Assembly: GCF_900103695.1 (NCBI RefSeq)
Contig: NZ_FNHF01000002.1
Coordinates: 124,001 to 188,000 of the forward strand
DNA length: 64,000 nt
Direction of reading: 5' to 3'
DNA from: Sediminibacillus halophilus
Lineage (GTDB): Bacteria; Bacillota; Bacilli; Bacillales; Amphibacillaceae
Shown here piece after piece: positions 19,241 through 27,819 of the stretch (within the stretch, counting starts at the first letter, position 1; each line of letters opens with the position of its first letter). The notes beneath the pieces are model-generated. The model was given only the letters and a program-made list of their open reading frames with translations, had not been told where the DNA came from and searched no databases. Made by a program: the position numbers and the translations under genes.

Positions 19241-20416
19241 TTAAACCAGTTCGAATACGCCAGCAGCACCCATTCCTCCTCCAATACACATGGTGACAAC
19301 GCCAAACTGCTCATTCCGACGTTTCATTTCATGAATAAGGCTGAGCGTCAATTTTGTTCCGGTGCAGCCGAGCGGATGCCCAAGCGCGATTGCTCCTCCA
19401 TTCACATTTACTTTATCCTCATCCAGTCCAAGGGCACGAATGACGCGCAACGACTGGGAAGCGAATGCTTCATTCAATTCAAACAGCCCAATATCAGAGA
19501 GATCTAAACCAGCAAGTTTCAAGGCTTTTGGAATGGCCTTTATCGGTCCGACCCCCATGATTTCCGGTTCTACTCCGGCTAAAGCGAACGAACGAAACTT
19601 AACCAGTGGCGTCAGTCCCTCTGCTTCTGCTTTTTCTCGGTCCATAACAAGTACGGAAGCAGCTCCATCACTCATTTGCGAGGAATTCCCGGCTGTTACT
19701 GTTCCTTTTAGCGCAAATGCAGGCTTCAACTTTGCCAGCACCTCTTCTGTCGTATCGGCGCGGACTCCTTCATCCTTGCTGAACAAAAATGTTTTTTCCT
19801 CTACTTTGTTATCGGGACCGACTTGCCTTGCGGTAACTTCAACGGGAACCACTTCGTCATCAAACTTCCCCTCTTTCAGAGCGTTGGCTGCTTTCCTATG
19901 ACTGTTGGCCGCAAAAGCATCCTGATCCTCGCGGGAAATATCAAACCTTCGGGACACTTCTTCAGCAGTATGGCCCATTGCCATGTAGTAGCCTGGCGCA
20001 TTTTTCACCAGCTCCAGATTTGGTTTGATGACGTGGCCGCCCATAGGAATCAAACTCATCGATTCGGCTCCGCCGGCGATGATTGTATCGCTATGACCCA
20101 GCATGACGCGTTCTGCAGCATAGGCGATGCTTTGCAGGCCAGACGAACAATAACGATTGACTGTAATGCCAGGAACCTCCAATGGCAATCCTGCCAATCC
20201 GGCTATATTGCGGGCCATGTTCATGCCTTGTTCCGCTTCCGGCATCGCACAGCCGATAATCACATCATCGATATTGCCTTGATAGCCGTCAGCCCTTTTC
20301 AATGTTTCTTTGATGGTCAAAGCTGCAAGATCGTCGGGACGGACATTGGCTAAAGATCCTTTTTTAGCCTTTCCAACCGGCGTTCTTGAGCCAGAAACAA
20401 TCACTGCTTCCTTCAC
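19241..20416 (-). CDS. fadA: Acetyl-CoA C-acyltransferase (3-ketoacyl-CoA thiolase) FadA
   Basis: A 391-residue thiolase that cleaves 3-ketoacyl-CoA with CoA. The nucleophile Cys is in VNRYCSSGLQ, the His in NGGAIALGHPLGCTG and the second Cys in TMCIGGGMGAA. GTG start behind GAGGGGGAAG. It lies between fadN and fadE, with intergenic gaps of about 35 bases. Acetyl-CoA synthetic thiolases look similar; operon context favours degradation. Confidence 0.95.
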   Translation of the reverse strand: MKEAVIVSGSRTPVGKAKKGSLANVRPDDLAALTIKETLKRADGYQGNIDDVIIGCAMPEAEQGMNMARNIAGLAGLPLEVPGITVNRYCSSGLQSIAYAAERVMLGHSDTIIAGGAESMSLIPMGGHVIKPNLELVKNAPGYYMAMGHTAEEVSRRFDISREDQDAFAANSHRKAANALKEGKFDDEVVPVEVTARQVGPDNKVEEKTFLFSKDEGVRADTTEEVLAKLKPAFALKGTVTAGNSSQMSDGAASVLVMDREKAEAEGLTPLVKFRSFALAGVEPEIMGVGPIKAIPKALKLAGLDLSDIGLFELNEAFASQSLRVIRALGLDEDKVNVNGGAIALGHPLGCTGTKLTLSLIHEMKRRNEQFGVVTMCIGGGMGAAGVFELV

Positions 20417-20449
20417 AGCACTTCCCCCTCTTCTAAAATAAGTGTGGCA

Positions 20450-22849
20450 TTAGTTGCGCAATGGTTTCCCCTTAAGCAGCATGTGCTGCATTCTTTCCTG
20501 CGTTTTTCTCTCACCGATCAAACTTAAAAATGCTTCCCGTTCCAAATCAAGTAAGTATTGTTCATCGACAAGGGTACCTGACTTCAGACGTCCGCCTGCA
20601 AGTACAAATGCCAGTTTTTCTGCTATTTTCACATCATGCTCAGATGCATATCCTCCAAATGCCAGTGACTTGGCCCCTAACAGCATGGCGGCATAGCCTG
20701 CCTCTCCAACAACAGGAATTTTTTCCCGCTTTGGCGGTTGGTACCCAGCCTTACTTAGAGCAAGCACTTTTTGCTTGGCGTCATGGAGTAAATGATCCGT
20801 GTTGACACTGATGGCATCCCGATTATTTAGAAAGCCGTTTTCTCTTCCTTCAGCTGCCGATGTCGATACTTTGGCAGTAGCAATTGTCTCAAAAACTTTA
20901 TTGGCAGCTTTCTGCAAATCAAAATCGATTCCCTGCGGCAGATCTCTTACTTGTTTAATATATAATTCTTTGTTGCCGCCTCCTCCTGGAATAAGTCCTA
21001 CTCCAGCTTCCACAAGCCCAATATACGTTTCCTGGGCAGCCTGAATGGAACTGGCAGGCAGACATACCTCTGCACCTCCACCGAGGGTCATTCCAAATGG
21101 TGCCGCCACAACTGGTTTCTCTGCATATTTAACTTTCATCATGGCATTCTGAAAATGCTTCACAACCATTTCGATCTCGAAGAAATTATCATCCTGCGCT
21201 TCCATCAACATCATCGCCAGATTGGCTCCCACACAGAAGTTTTTGCCTTGGTTGCCGATGACAAGGCCCTGGAAGTTCTTTTCAACCTCTTCCACGGAGT
21301 AGTTGATCATTTGGATGATGTCAAGACCAATAGCATTGCTCTTCGAATGGAATTCCAATCCAGCCACACCATCACCTAAATCAATAAGACTCGCGCCGGT
21401 ATTTTTCTTGATGACTCCTTTTCTGTCTTTCAGAGCTTTTATGTTGATTTCTTTCTGGTTTGCCTGCTTTTGTCGGTACTCACCATCCTGATAATAAAGA
21501 AGGTTACCGGCTTCCTTTTTATAAAAAGATTCCGCACCTGTGGCAATCATCTGTTCTATCCATTCCGGGATGGTTTCGCCGTCGGCCTTCATCCGTTCTA
21601 CCGCTTTTCCGACGCCGATTGCATCCCACATTTCAAATGGCCCGAGGCCCCAGCCGAACCCCCATTTCATTGCTTCATCAATCGAAACAATGTCGTCTGC
21701 GATCTCCCCCGTGAGCCGCGCAGCATACAACAAAACAGGTTTCGTAATGGACCAAATTAAATCGCCTGCCGGATCACCTGCCGAATATATAAGCGCTTTC
21801 ATTTTTCTGCCTGGCCCTTTTTCTTGTTTTGCCTGTTCAGTGGCTTTGGTTTTTAGCTTCTTACGCTCCTGGTACTCCAGAGTGTCCGGGTTCAATTCAT
21901 AGATTGTACTGCTGCCGCCTTGTTTTTTCTTTAAGTAGAAGCCCTGACCGCTCTTTTGACCTAACCAGCCTTTCTCATTCATGGTTTGAATGAATTCCGG
22001 GATTTCGAATACTTGTTTTTCGTGCCCTTCAACCTGATCATAGACATTTTTAGCCACATGGATAAAGGTGTCTAGTCCTACTACATCCAACGTGCGGAAG
22101 GTAGCACTCTTCGGTCTTCCAATCATTGGTCCGGTGATCGAATCCACTTCTCCGATACTCAATCCCTGTTTTCTCATCTCTCTGACGGTAACGAGCAGGC
22201 CATAAGTGCCGATACGGTTGGCGATAAAATTCGGAGTATCTTTCGCCTCCACTACTCCTTTACCGAGGATGTCCTCTCCAATTTGCTTCATTTCCCGTAA
22301 AACTTGCTGATCTGTCCATTTTGTCGGAATGACTTCGAGCAATTTCAAATAGCGTGGCGGATTGAAAAAATGTGTTCCAAGAAAATGTTGTTTAAAATCC
22401 TCTGAACAGTCTTCAGCCATCTTTTCGATTGAGATGCCTGACGTGTTAGAACTGACAATCGCTCCCGCTTTCCGATACTTGTCTACATTCTGGAATACCT
22501 GCTTTTTGACTTGAAGATTCTCCACGACCACCTCAATAATCCAGTCGACTTTTCCAAGCACGTCCAGATCATCCGTCATATTACCTGTATGGATCAAATC
22601 AAGACTGCCTCTGCTGGTAATCGGTGAAGGTTTTTGTTTTAGCAAAGCTTTTTTACTTGTATCCGCGAACTTGTTGCGGACCGCCTTGTCTTCTAAGGAA
22701 AGTCCCTTGGCCTGCTCCTTATCTGTTAATTCCCTAGGTACGATATCAAGCATCCAAGTTTCAATGCCGACATTTGCCAGGTGTGCAGCTATTCCAGACC
22801 CCATTACTCCTGAGCCTAAAACGGCTGCACGTCTGATTTTTCGAGTCAT
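20450..22849 (-). CDS. fadN: 3-hydroxyacyl-CoA dehydrogenase/enoyl-CoA hydratase FadN
   Basis: A 799-residue bifunctional protein. The N-terminal half is the NAD-dependent 3-hydroxyacyl-CoA dehydrogenase (Rossmann motif AVLGSGVMGSGIAAHLANVG, SSNTSGIS, HFFNPPRYLKLLEVIP). The C-terminal half is a crotonase-like hydratase (NQGKNFCVGANLAMM, GMTLGGGAEVCLPA). It performs steps 2 and 3 of beta-oxidation. First gene of the operon, behind GGGGGATAAAGGC, with a FadR-type operator just upstream. Confidence 0.96.
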   Translation of the reverse strand: MTRKIRRAAVLGSGVMGSGIAAHLANVGIETWMLDIVPRELTDKEQAKGLSLEDKAVRNKFADTSKKALLKQKPSPITSRGSLDLIHTGNMTDDLDVLGKVDWIIEVVVENLQVKKQVFQNVDKYRKAGAIVSSNTSGISIEKMAEDCSEDFKQHFLGTHFFNPPRYLKLLEVIPTKWTDQQVLREMKQIGEDILGKGVVEAKDTPNFIANRIGTYGLLVTVREMRKQGLSIGEVDSITGPMIGRPKSATFRTLDVVGLDTFIHVAKNVYDQVEGHEKQVFEIPEFIQTMNEKGWLGQKSGQGFYLKKKQGGSSTIYELNPDTLEYQERKKLKTKATEQAKQEKGPGRKMKALIYSAGDPAGDLIWSITKPVLLYAARLTGEIADDIVSIDEAMKWGFGWGLGPFEMWDAIGVGKAVERMKADGETIPEWIEQMIATGAESFYKKEAGNLLYYQDGEYRQKQANQKEINIKALKDRKGVIKKNTGASLIDLGDGVAGLEFHSKSNAIGLDIIQMINYSVEEVEKNFQGLVIGNQGKNFCVGANLAMMLMEAQDDNFFEIEMVVKHFQNAMMKVKYAEKPVVAAPFGMTLGGGAEVCLPASSIQAAQETYIGLVEAGVGLIPGGGGNKELYIKQVRDLPQGIDFDLQKAANKVFETIATAKVSTSAAEGRENGFLNNRDAISVNTDHLLHDAKQKVLALSKAGYQPPKREKIPVVGEAGYAAMLLGAKSLAFGGYASEHDVKIAEKLAFVLAGGRLKSGTLVDEQYLLDLEREAFLSLIGERKTQERMQHMLLKGKPLRN

Positions 22850-22870
22850 GCCTTTATCCCCCTATCATTT

Positions 22871-22888
22871 TGAATGAATACTCATTCA
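22871..22888. promoter_or_regulatory. FadR operator upstream of fadN
   Basis: TGAATGAATACTCATTCA is an exact match to the Bacillus FadR (TetR-family) palindrome TGAATGAnTAnTCATTCA, 22 bases before the fadN start. Long-chain acyl-CoA would release repression. Confidence 0.92.
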
Positions 22889-23040
22889 TTACATGTGTAA
22901 AAAAAGTAGATAGTTTCCTATCTTCGTCTAATTCAACTATAAAGTATTTTCAGATATTTCGCAATCATTTTTTTCGGGGGTATATGCAGAAAATTTCCAG
23001 ATTATATCAGTCCCCGCTTCTGGCAGGGACTGACCGGGAG

Positions 23041-23958
23041 CTATTTACCGAAGACTCCTTTGAGTACAAATGCCACATTGGCCGGTCGTTCGGCCAGACG
23101 CCGCATAAAGTATCCATACCAATCTGTACCGTAAGGAACGTATACCCGCATTTTATATCCTTCTGCTGTCAGTTCCTCCTGCCTTTCGACCCGTATACCG
23201 TAAAGCATTTGAAATTCAAATTGATCCCTGGGAATCCCATGTTCTTTTTCCAAGTGCTTTGTGTAAGCGATCATTTCATCGTCATGAGTAGCAATAGCGG
23301 TATAATTTCCGTTGAGCAAATGCATTTTGATGATTTTTTTATAATTTTCATCCACATCTTGTTTATCCGGAAAAGCAACCTTCGGTGATTCTTTGTAAGC
23401 GCCTTTGACCAGTCGGAGATTCGGATGATAAGCATTCAATTCTTCTATGTCTCCGACAGTGCGGTATAAATAAGCCTGGATAACAGTACCGATATTGTCA
23501 TACTCTTCCTTTAATTCTTTGAATATATCGATCGTCTTTTGGCAGCGTTCGTAATCTTCCATATCGATTGTCACAAAAACACCATGTCTTTTACCGGCAG
23601 CAAGTATTTTTCGCATGTTTTCCATAACCAGTGCTTCCGATATATCCAGTCCCATGGAAGTCATTTTTAGAGATAGCTGAGAGTCCAGCTGATGTTCGGC
23701 AATTTTCTCAATCATCTCCACGCATTCATCAGCTGCCTGGCGTGCTTCCTGCTCGCTATCGATAAACTCACCAAGATGATCAACGGTAACGACCATCCCT
23801 TTTTGGTTCAATTGCTTAATAACCTTTGCAGCATTTTCTACTGACTCCCCCGCTACAAAGCGGCCGGCCCCGAAGCGAAGACCATATTTTTTTGCCAGCT
23901 TGGTAAAAAATTTGTTTTTGGATAAAAATAAAAAGAAGTTACGCAGGATTTGTTCCAT
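23041..23958 (-). CDS. fadM: Proline dehydrogenase (YusM/FadM type)
   Basis: A 305-residue FAD-dependent proline dehydrogenase (TIM barrel) oxidising proline to pyrroline-5-carboxylate. Motifs: VTVDHLGE, LSLKMTSMGL, VTIDMEDY, QAYLYRT, RLVKGAYKE, ATHDDEMI, QMLYGIR and the flavin/proline-binding YVPYGTDWYGYFMRRLAERPAN. ATG behind GGGGGG. It sits next to fadN in the same direction but about 190 bases upstream of the operator, so it is transcribed separately or reads through. Same position as yusM in B. subtilis. Confidence 0.94.
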   Translation of the reverse strand: MEQILRNFFLFLSKNKFFTKLAKKYGLRFGAGRFVAGESVENAAKVIKQLNQKGMVVTVDHLGEFIDSEQEARQAADECVEMIEKIAEHQLDSQLSLKMTSMGLDISEALVMENMRKILAAGKRHGVFVTIDMEDYERCQKTIDIFKELKEEYDNIGTVIQAYLYRTVGDIEELNAYHPNLRLVKGAYKESPKVAFPDKQDVDENYKKIIKMHLLNGNYTAIATHDDEMIAYTKHLEKEHGIPRDQFEFQMLYGIRVERQEELTAEGYKMRVYVPYGTDWYGYFMRRLAERPANVAFVLKGVFGK

Positions 23959-24223
23959 TATAAGCCCCCCCAGTAATCATCCAGTACAGCGGAACCGCTT
24001 TCTTATAAAACGCCAACAAAGCAAACGGTTGCTTATCTATATCCGCCGCAGCCGATGTGAAAACTTTCAAACTAGTATGCTTTCTTATACTATTCTATCA
24101 TTTTTATTAAGAAAGAGGTACTTTTTACATACAAATTTCGTCATGGTATTGCAAGTAGAATAAACCGGATTATATCGGAAATAATAAAGCTGAAAAACGA
24201 CAGAATGTAAAGGGGGAATTCCT

Positions 24224-24457
24224 TTGAACCAGCAACCTATGCAGCACCCGCCGAATATGATTAGTTCAAAAGATTTGCTTTATTTGACCGATATGCTTTC
24301 CTGGAATTTGAATGCCAGTAAGAAAGCCAACTTTTATGCCAGTCAGTGTCAAATGCCGGAAATTCAGCAAGCACTTCAAACAACTGCCCAAATGCATCAG
24401 CGTCATTATCAGCAGATCCTCAACCATTTAAATACTCAGCCTGGAACTCTCAATTAG
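24224..24457 (+). CDS. CotF-like spore coat protein (YusN-like)
   Basis: A 77-residue four-helix-type coat protein fragment with Gln/Met-rich ends and the CotF-family pattern (ISSKDLLYLTDMLSWNLNASKKANFYASQC). ATG behind AAGGGGGAATTCC. It is divergent from proline dehydrogenase, as in B. subtilis yusN. It would be made in the mother cell during sporulation; I did not find a convincing SigK or SigG promoter. Confidence 0.85.
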   Translation: MNQQPMQHPPNMISSKDLLYLTDMLSWNLNASKKANFYASQCQMPEIQQALQTTAQMHQRHYQQILNHLNTQPGTLN

Positions 24458-24470
24458 AAAGGGGATTAGC

Positions 24471-24794
24471 ATGACTCAACAGCAAAAAGTTCAAAATGCA
24501 GAAACCCAAGTACCGAAGACACCGCAAATGAATGAAAGAGATTTTGTCAATGATGTATTGGCTTCAGAGAAATATTTGACTGGTGCGTACAGTATCGCTT
24601 TGAATGAGGCAAGCAATCAAGGGCTTTATCAAGAGTTAGCATCTATAAGCAAAGAAACACAGGATTGCCAGCGAAACCTTTACAACTTGATGTTTAAAAA
24701 CGGATGGTATTCTCTGGAAAAAGCCGATCAGCAAAAAGTTCAACAAGCCTACCAGCAATACAGCGGATATATGAACCAATTTCCTCCACAGTAA
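24471..24794 (+). CDS. CotF family spore coat protein
   Basis: A 107-residue protein with a CotF-type helical core (MNERDFVNDVLASEKYLTGA, SKETQDCQRNLYNLMFKNGW). The start ATG is 13 bases after the previous stop, with AAGGGGATTAGC upstream, so the two coat genes form an operon. The N-terminal 20 residues are polar and disordered. Confidence 0.88.
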   Translation: MTQQQKVQNAETQVPKTPQMNERDFVNDVLASEKYLTGAYSIALNEASNQGLYQELASISKETQDCQRNLYNLMFKNGWYSLEKADQQKVQQAYQQYSGYMNQFPPQ

Positions 24795-24930
24795 CTTGAT
24801 AAAAAACTTAGTGAAAAACACTTTATAAGAGAGAATCCTTCAACGGATACTGTCTCGACCATTCCACTGAAAGCACATAAGTGGTTTCTTACGGAATTGC
24901 CGAGTTAATGCGCAGAGTAATAAAAACTAA

Positions 24931-24982
24931 AAAAACCGAACGAGATCGAATGCTTAGGAATTCGGATCATCGTTCGGTTTTT
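24931..24982. repeat. Dispersed hairpin repeat, copy 1
   Basis: 13-bp perfect stem AAAAACCGAACGA/TCGTTCGGTTTTT with interior TCGAATGC. An inverted second copy is at 50950-51001 with the same interior. T runs on both strands allow terminator function after the coat genes. Confidence 0.7.
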
Positions 24983-24984
24983 GC

Positions 24985-25502
24985 TTTAAATAGAAGATTT
25001 TTGTGTCAGACGAGTTTTGGTAGGTAATGATGCCTCGACTCTTTGAAGTTTTTGTCACTTATATCAGGTGGAGACTCCGTCGACTATTGTCATATTATAG
25101 AGATACTTGTAGGACTTTGGGCTTCCAAGGCCAATCCTGCCGTGTTATGGCAAAACTTTGCTTCGAACAAAATGCGTAGTGGCTTCGGCAGCATACTCCT
25201 AATCCGCGAGCAAGGACTATACAGAGGGTTCTTAGGTACTTAGGCGATTGAATTTATTTCGTCTGCGCTATGTTTTAGTAACGTAATGGTGACAATTCCT
25301 CAGAGTGTTCGGTTTCATCCAGTTTCTACAGCAGGCCATATATTTCGCGTACACCGTAATAAAACATTCTCACCTTGTTACTATCGTTGATTAGTAAGGA
25401 TAATAGAAGCCCGAATTTACCGTATCGTAAGATACTCCATAGATTTCCATTTCGGTATCTATAGAAGATAATTAGGTCATATACCGGGGGAGGGAATGTA
25501 TA
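24985..25502. other. Intergenic stretch without recognised genes
   Basis: About 500 bases with only short open frames lacking ribosome sites or known motifs. It may be a decayed gene or repeat, but I see no transposase or RNA signature. The last bases hold GGGGGAGGG, the ribosome site of the XRE gene. Confidence 0.4.
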
Positions 25503-25748
25503 GTGATTACGGTGGCCTACCAATCAAGGGACGTCTACTTCTTGAAGACATTTGGCAGCCGGTTGCGCCAGTACCGGCTACATCAGCGTATGACGCAAGA
25601 AGAATTGGCTGAGTTGGCTGGTTTTTCAAGATCCTATTACACAGAAATTGAAACCGGAAAAAGGAATATATCCTTGTTGAATATCCGCAGGCTTGCCGAA
25701 GCACTCGATATTCCCGTAAAGGATTTATTCGACTTTCCATTTGAATAA
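25503..25748 (+). CDS. XRE-family transcriptional regulator
   Basis: An 81-residue helix-turn-helix protein, almost only the DNA-binding domain (FGSRLRQYRLHQRMTQEELA, FSRSYYTEIETGKRNIS, RRLAEALDIPVKDLFDF). GTG start at 25503 with GGGGGAGGG about eight bases upstream. Its stop is followed within 20 bases by the HD-GYP gene start, so the two are co-transcribed and probably functionally linked. Confidence 0.88.
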   Translation: MITVAYQSRDVYFLKTFGSRLRQYRLHQRMTQEELAELAGFSRSYYTEIETGKRNISLLNIRRLAEALDIPVKDLFDFPFE

Positions 25749-25765
25749 AGGTGTGGGGGAAGCTT

Positions 25766-27457
25766 ATGAAAACAAAGACGATATTACAAGTGCTGCCAGA
25801 AGACATTTTGGCAGAGGACATTTATGCAGGAGAAACATTGATCATTAAAAAGGGAACAAAAATAACTGAAAGGCTTATCAACCGTTTGAAAAAACGAGGA
25901 ATAAAGGAATTGAAGGTTTCACTTTCCGATACTCACACGATGACGAAGCGAAAACCAACAAATGACTCGCTACCATTTGCAAGAAAATTGACAGAAACAA
26001 GCATGGAGCAAAAATCAGAAGAAGAATTGGAAAAACTGTTTTTTCACATACTCGGAAAAATAGGTTATGAATATCGCTACGGAAAACTGCTGAACAAACA
26101 AGAAACGTTGTTGTTTCTAAAGCAGTTATTCATAAGCATCCATAAAAATTATCCCATCACAGACACGCTGGCAGCTCTTTATAAATGGGATTCCTATGCA
26201 TATATCCACTCCTTTGATGTTTTCATCCTGGGGAGCCTTATGGCGAAAAAATTAGCTGTTACAGACATAGAGTCCTGTGCGGCAGGATATCTGTTTCATG
26301 ATATTGGAAAAATAAAAACCCCACGCGATATATTACATAAACCAGCTAAACTGACGGGGGCCGAATTCAAACAGATTCAGCAGCATACAACTGACGGAGA
26401 ACGGATTCTTCACTCTCTGGGCTACCAACAGTTAGATGCCTTTGCCCGCTCACACCATGAGCGATTGGATGGAACTGGGTACCCTGACGGCCTTTATGGT
26501 GAACAACTTCCATTAGAATTGCGGATCTTGTCTATCGTGGATGTTTTTTCAGCATTGACATTAAAGCGGGCATACAAGGAGGAATTACCAGCACATGAAG
26601 CGATAAAACTATTGCTAAAAGATCAACAGCAATTCGACTGGCATGTTCTTTATCATTTTATTGATTCACTTATGATTTATCCCCATGATGCAACCGTACT
26701 TCTTTCCAACAACGAGCAGGCAAAAATCTCAAGCGTCAGTAAATACTATCCTACCGTGCCCCAAGTACGGCTTCTAAAGGGGGGCGAACAATTTTCACTG
26801 CCTACCAATCTTTCGCTGACGGTACAAAAAATTTTGTCGTTCCAGCCCAAAACGGAGGAACAATTGTTCAGCGACTTTTTAAACTGCCTTGCTGCCGGCG
26901 ATCATGAAGCAGTCACATCCTTGTATCAGACGCTTGCAGATGGACTTCCCTATCATCGTATATTCGAGAAGATTTTACATCCTGCAGTGGTCAAAGTCAC
27001 TCAAATGGCAGCGCTGAATCAAATATCAGCTATTGCCTTCCAACAGAGTGAGAAAATAATTAACGCGTTACTGGATCAAATAGCAGAGGAGACAGAACCT
27101 TATACAAACTTTAACTCAACCGCAATCATCTTATATCCGGAGTACGGTAATGCGCGCTTGCATGCAAGATTGTTAGCCGGGTATTTACACATGGAAGCCG
27201 TCCAGGTAAAAATGACAACTAAGCCCGCCGGCCGCTTTGATCCGAACAAACTTTTCAATGATCAACACACGGATTACCTCATCATTCTGGATTTTCCGGA
27301 TCACTGTTCTGCCGAGTTTACACAGGATCAGACAGCCCGATTAACGTTTTCCTCCTTTGATGAATCTAACACCATGCTTCTGTGGGAATCACTCCAGAAA
27401 AACAATAAAGTATTTATCCATATCCCAATGGATGTTCCTTTCATCCAACCTAACTAG
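25766..27457 (+). CDS. HD-GYP domain protein with degenerate B12-binding-like C-terminus
   Basis: A 563-residue protein. Residues 10-55 resemble the N-terminal segment common in HD-GYP proteins (ILAEDIYAGETLIIKKGTKI). Residues 145-300 are a complete HD-GYP phosphodiesterase domain: His148, FHDIGK (His178-Asp179), His207, HHERLDGTGYP (230-240) and VDVFSAL (Asp259). Such domains hydrolyse cyclic-di-GMP to GMP/pGpG. Residues 365-440 resemble the helical cap of MetH/CarH cobalamin proteins, and 450-560 a Rossmann-like fold with G-x-x-x-LHARL. The usual cap Trp and Glu-His are replaced, so cobalamin binding is doubtful. ATG at 25766 behind GGGGGAAG. It is downstream of the XRE gene. The C-terminal call is inference from pattern only. 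Confidence 0.85.
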   Translation: MKTKTILQVLPEDILAEDIYAGETLIIKKGTKITERLINRLKKRGIKELKVSLSDTHTMTKRKPTNDSLPFARKLTETSMEQKSEEELEKLFFHILGKIGYEYRYGKLLNKQETLLFLKQLFISIHKNYPITDTLAALYKWDSYAYIHSFDVFILGSLMAKKLAVTDIESCAAGYLFHDIGKIKTPRDILHKPAKLTGAEFKQIQQHTTDGERILHSLGYQQLDAFARSHHERLDGTGYPDGLYGEQLPLELRILSIVDVFSALTLKRAYKEELPAHEAIKLLLKDQQQFDWHVLYHFIDSLMIYPHDATVLLSNNEQAKISSVSKYYPTVPQVRLLKGGEQFSLPTNLSLTVQKILSFQPKTEEQLFSDFLNCLAAGDHEAVTSLYQTLADGLPYHRIFEKILHPAVVKVTQMAALNQISAIAFQQSEKIINALLDQIAEETEPYTNFNSTAIILYPEYGNARLHARLLAGYLHMEAVQVKMTTKPAGRFDPNKLFNDQHTDYLIILDFPDHCSAEFTQDQTARLTFSSFDESNTMLLWESLQKNNKVFIHIPMDVPFIQPN

Positions 27458-27536
27458 TGACGTTTAATCAAGCCGATCCTCGTACCTGGAATGTCAGATT
27501 ACAACCAACCCCTCTCTCCTTCTCTCCTCACTTAAT

Positions 27537-27566
27537 GGCTCGCCAAGCAGCGAGTCTTCTTTATCT
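27537..27566 (+). terminator. Probable terminator after the HD-GYP gene
   Basis: Seven-bp stem GGCTCGC/GCGAGTC (one G-T pair) followed by TTCTTTATCT on the + strand. Confidence 0.5.
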
Positions 27567-27671
27567 ATAGTTTTGCTATTAATCCTTCGACCTCAACTCA
27601 AGGGTCATTCCTCGAGTAAATCCATCTCTAATATGGATGAACAAGGAATCTGCCCTTTTCTCTACTTCTTT

Positions 27672-27692
27672 AAAACGTAATCATTATTATTT
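27672..27692. promoter_or_regulatory. Zur box upstream of znuA
   Basis: The 21 bases contain ACGTAATCATTATTA, close to the Bacillus Zur 7-1-7 site (TCGTAATnATTACGA), in an AT-rich promoter region. A second partial half-site ATTACGAT follows at about 27707. A zur-like gene ends the operon. Confidence 0.7.
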
Positions 27693-27819
27693 ACAAATCA
27701 AAACCATTACGATAAAATAAATGTTGATCTTTTCTATGGACAAGAAGAACAAGAAGATAAAGATGGAAAGAAATCTTGTTTACCACACAATTAGAAAACA
27801 TAAAGAAACGAGGACAACG

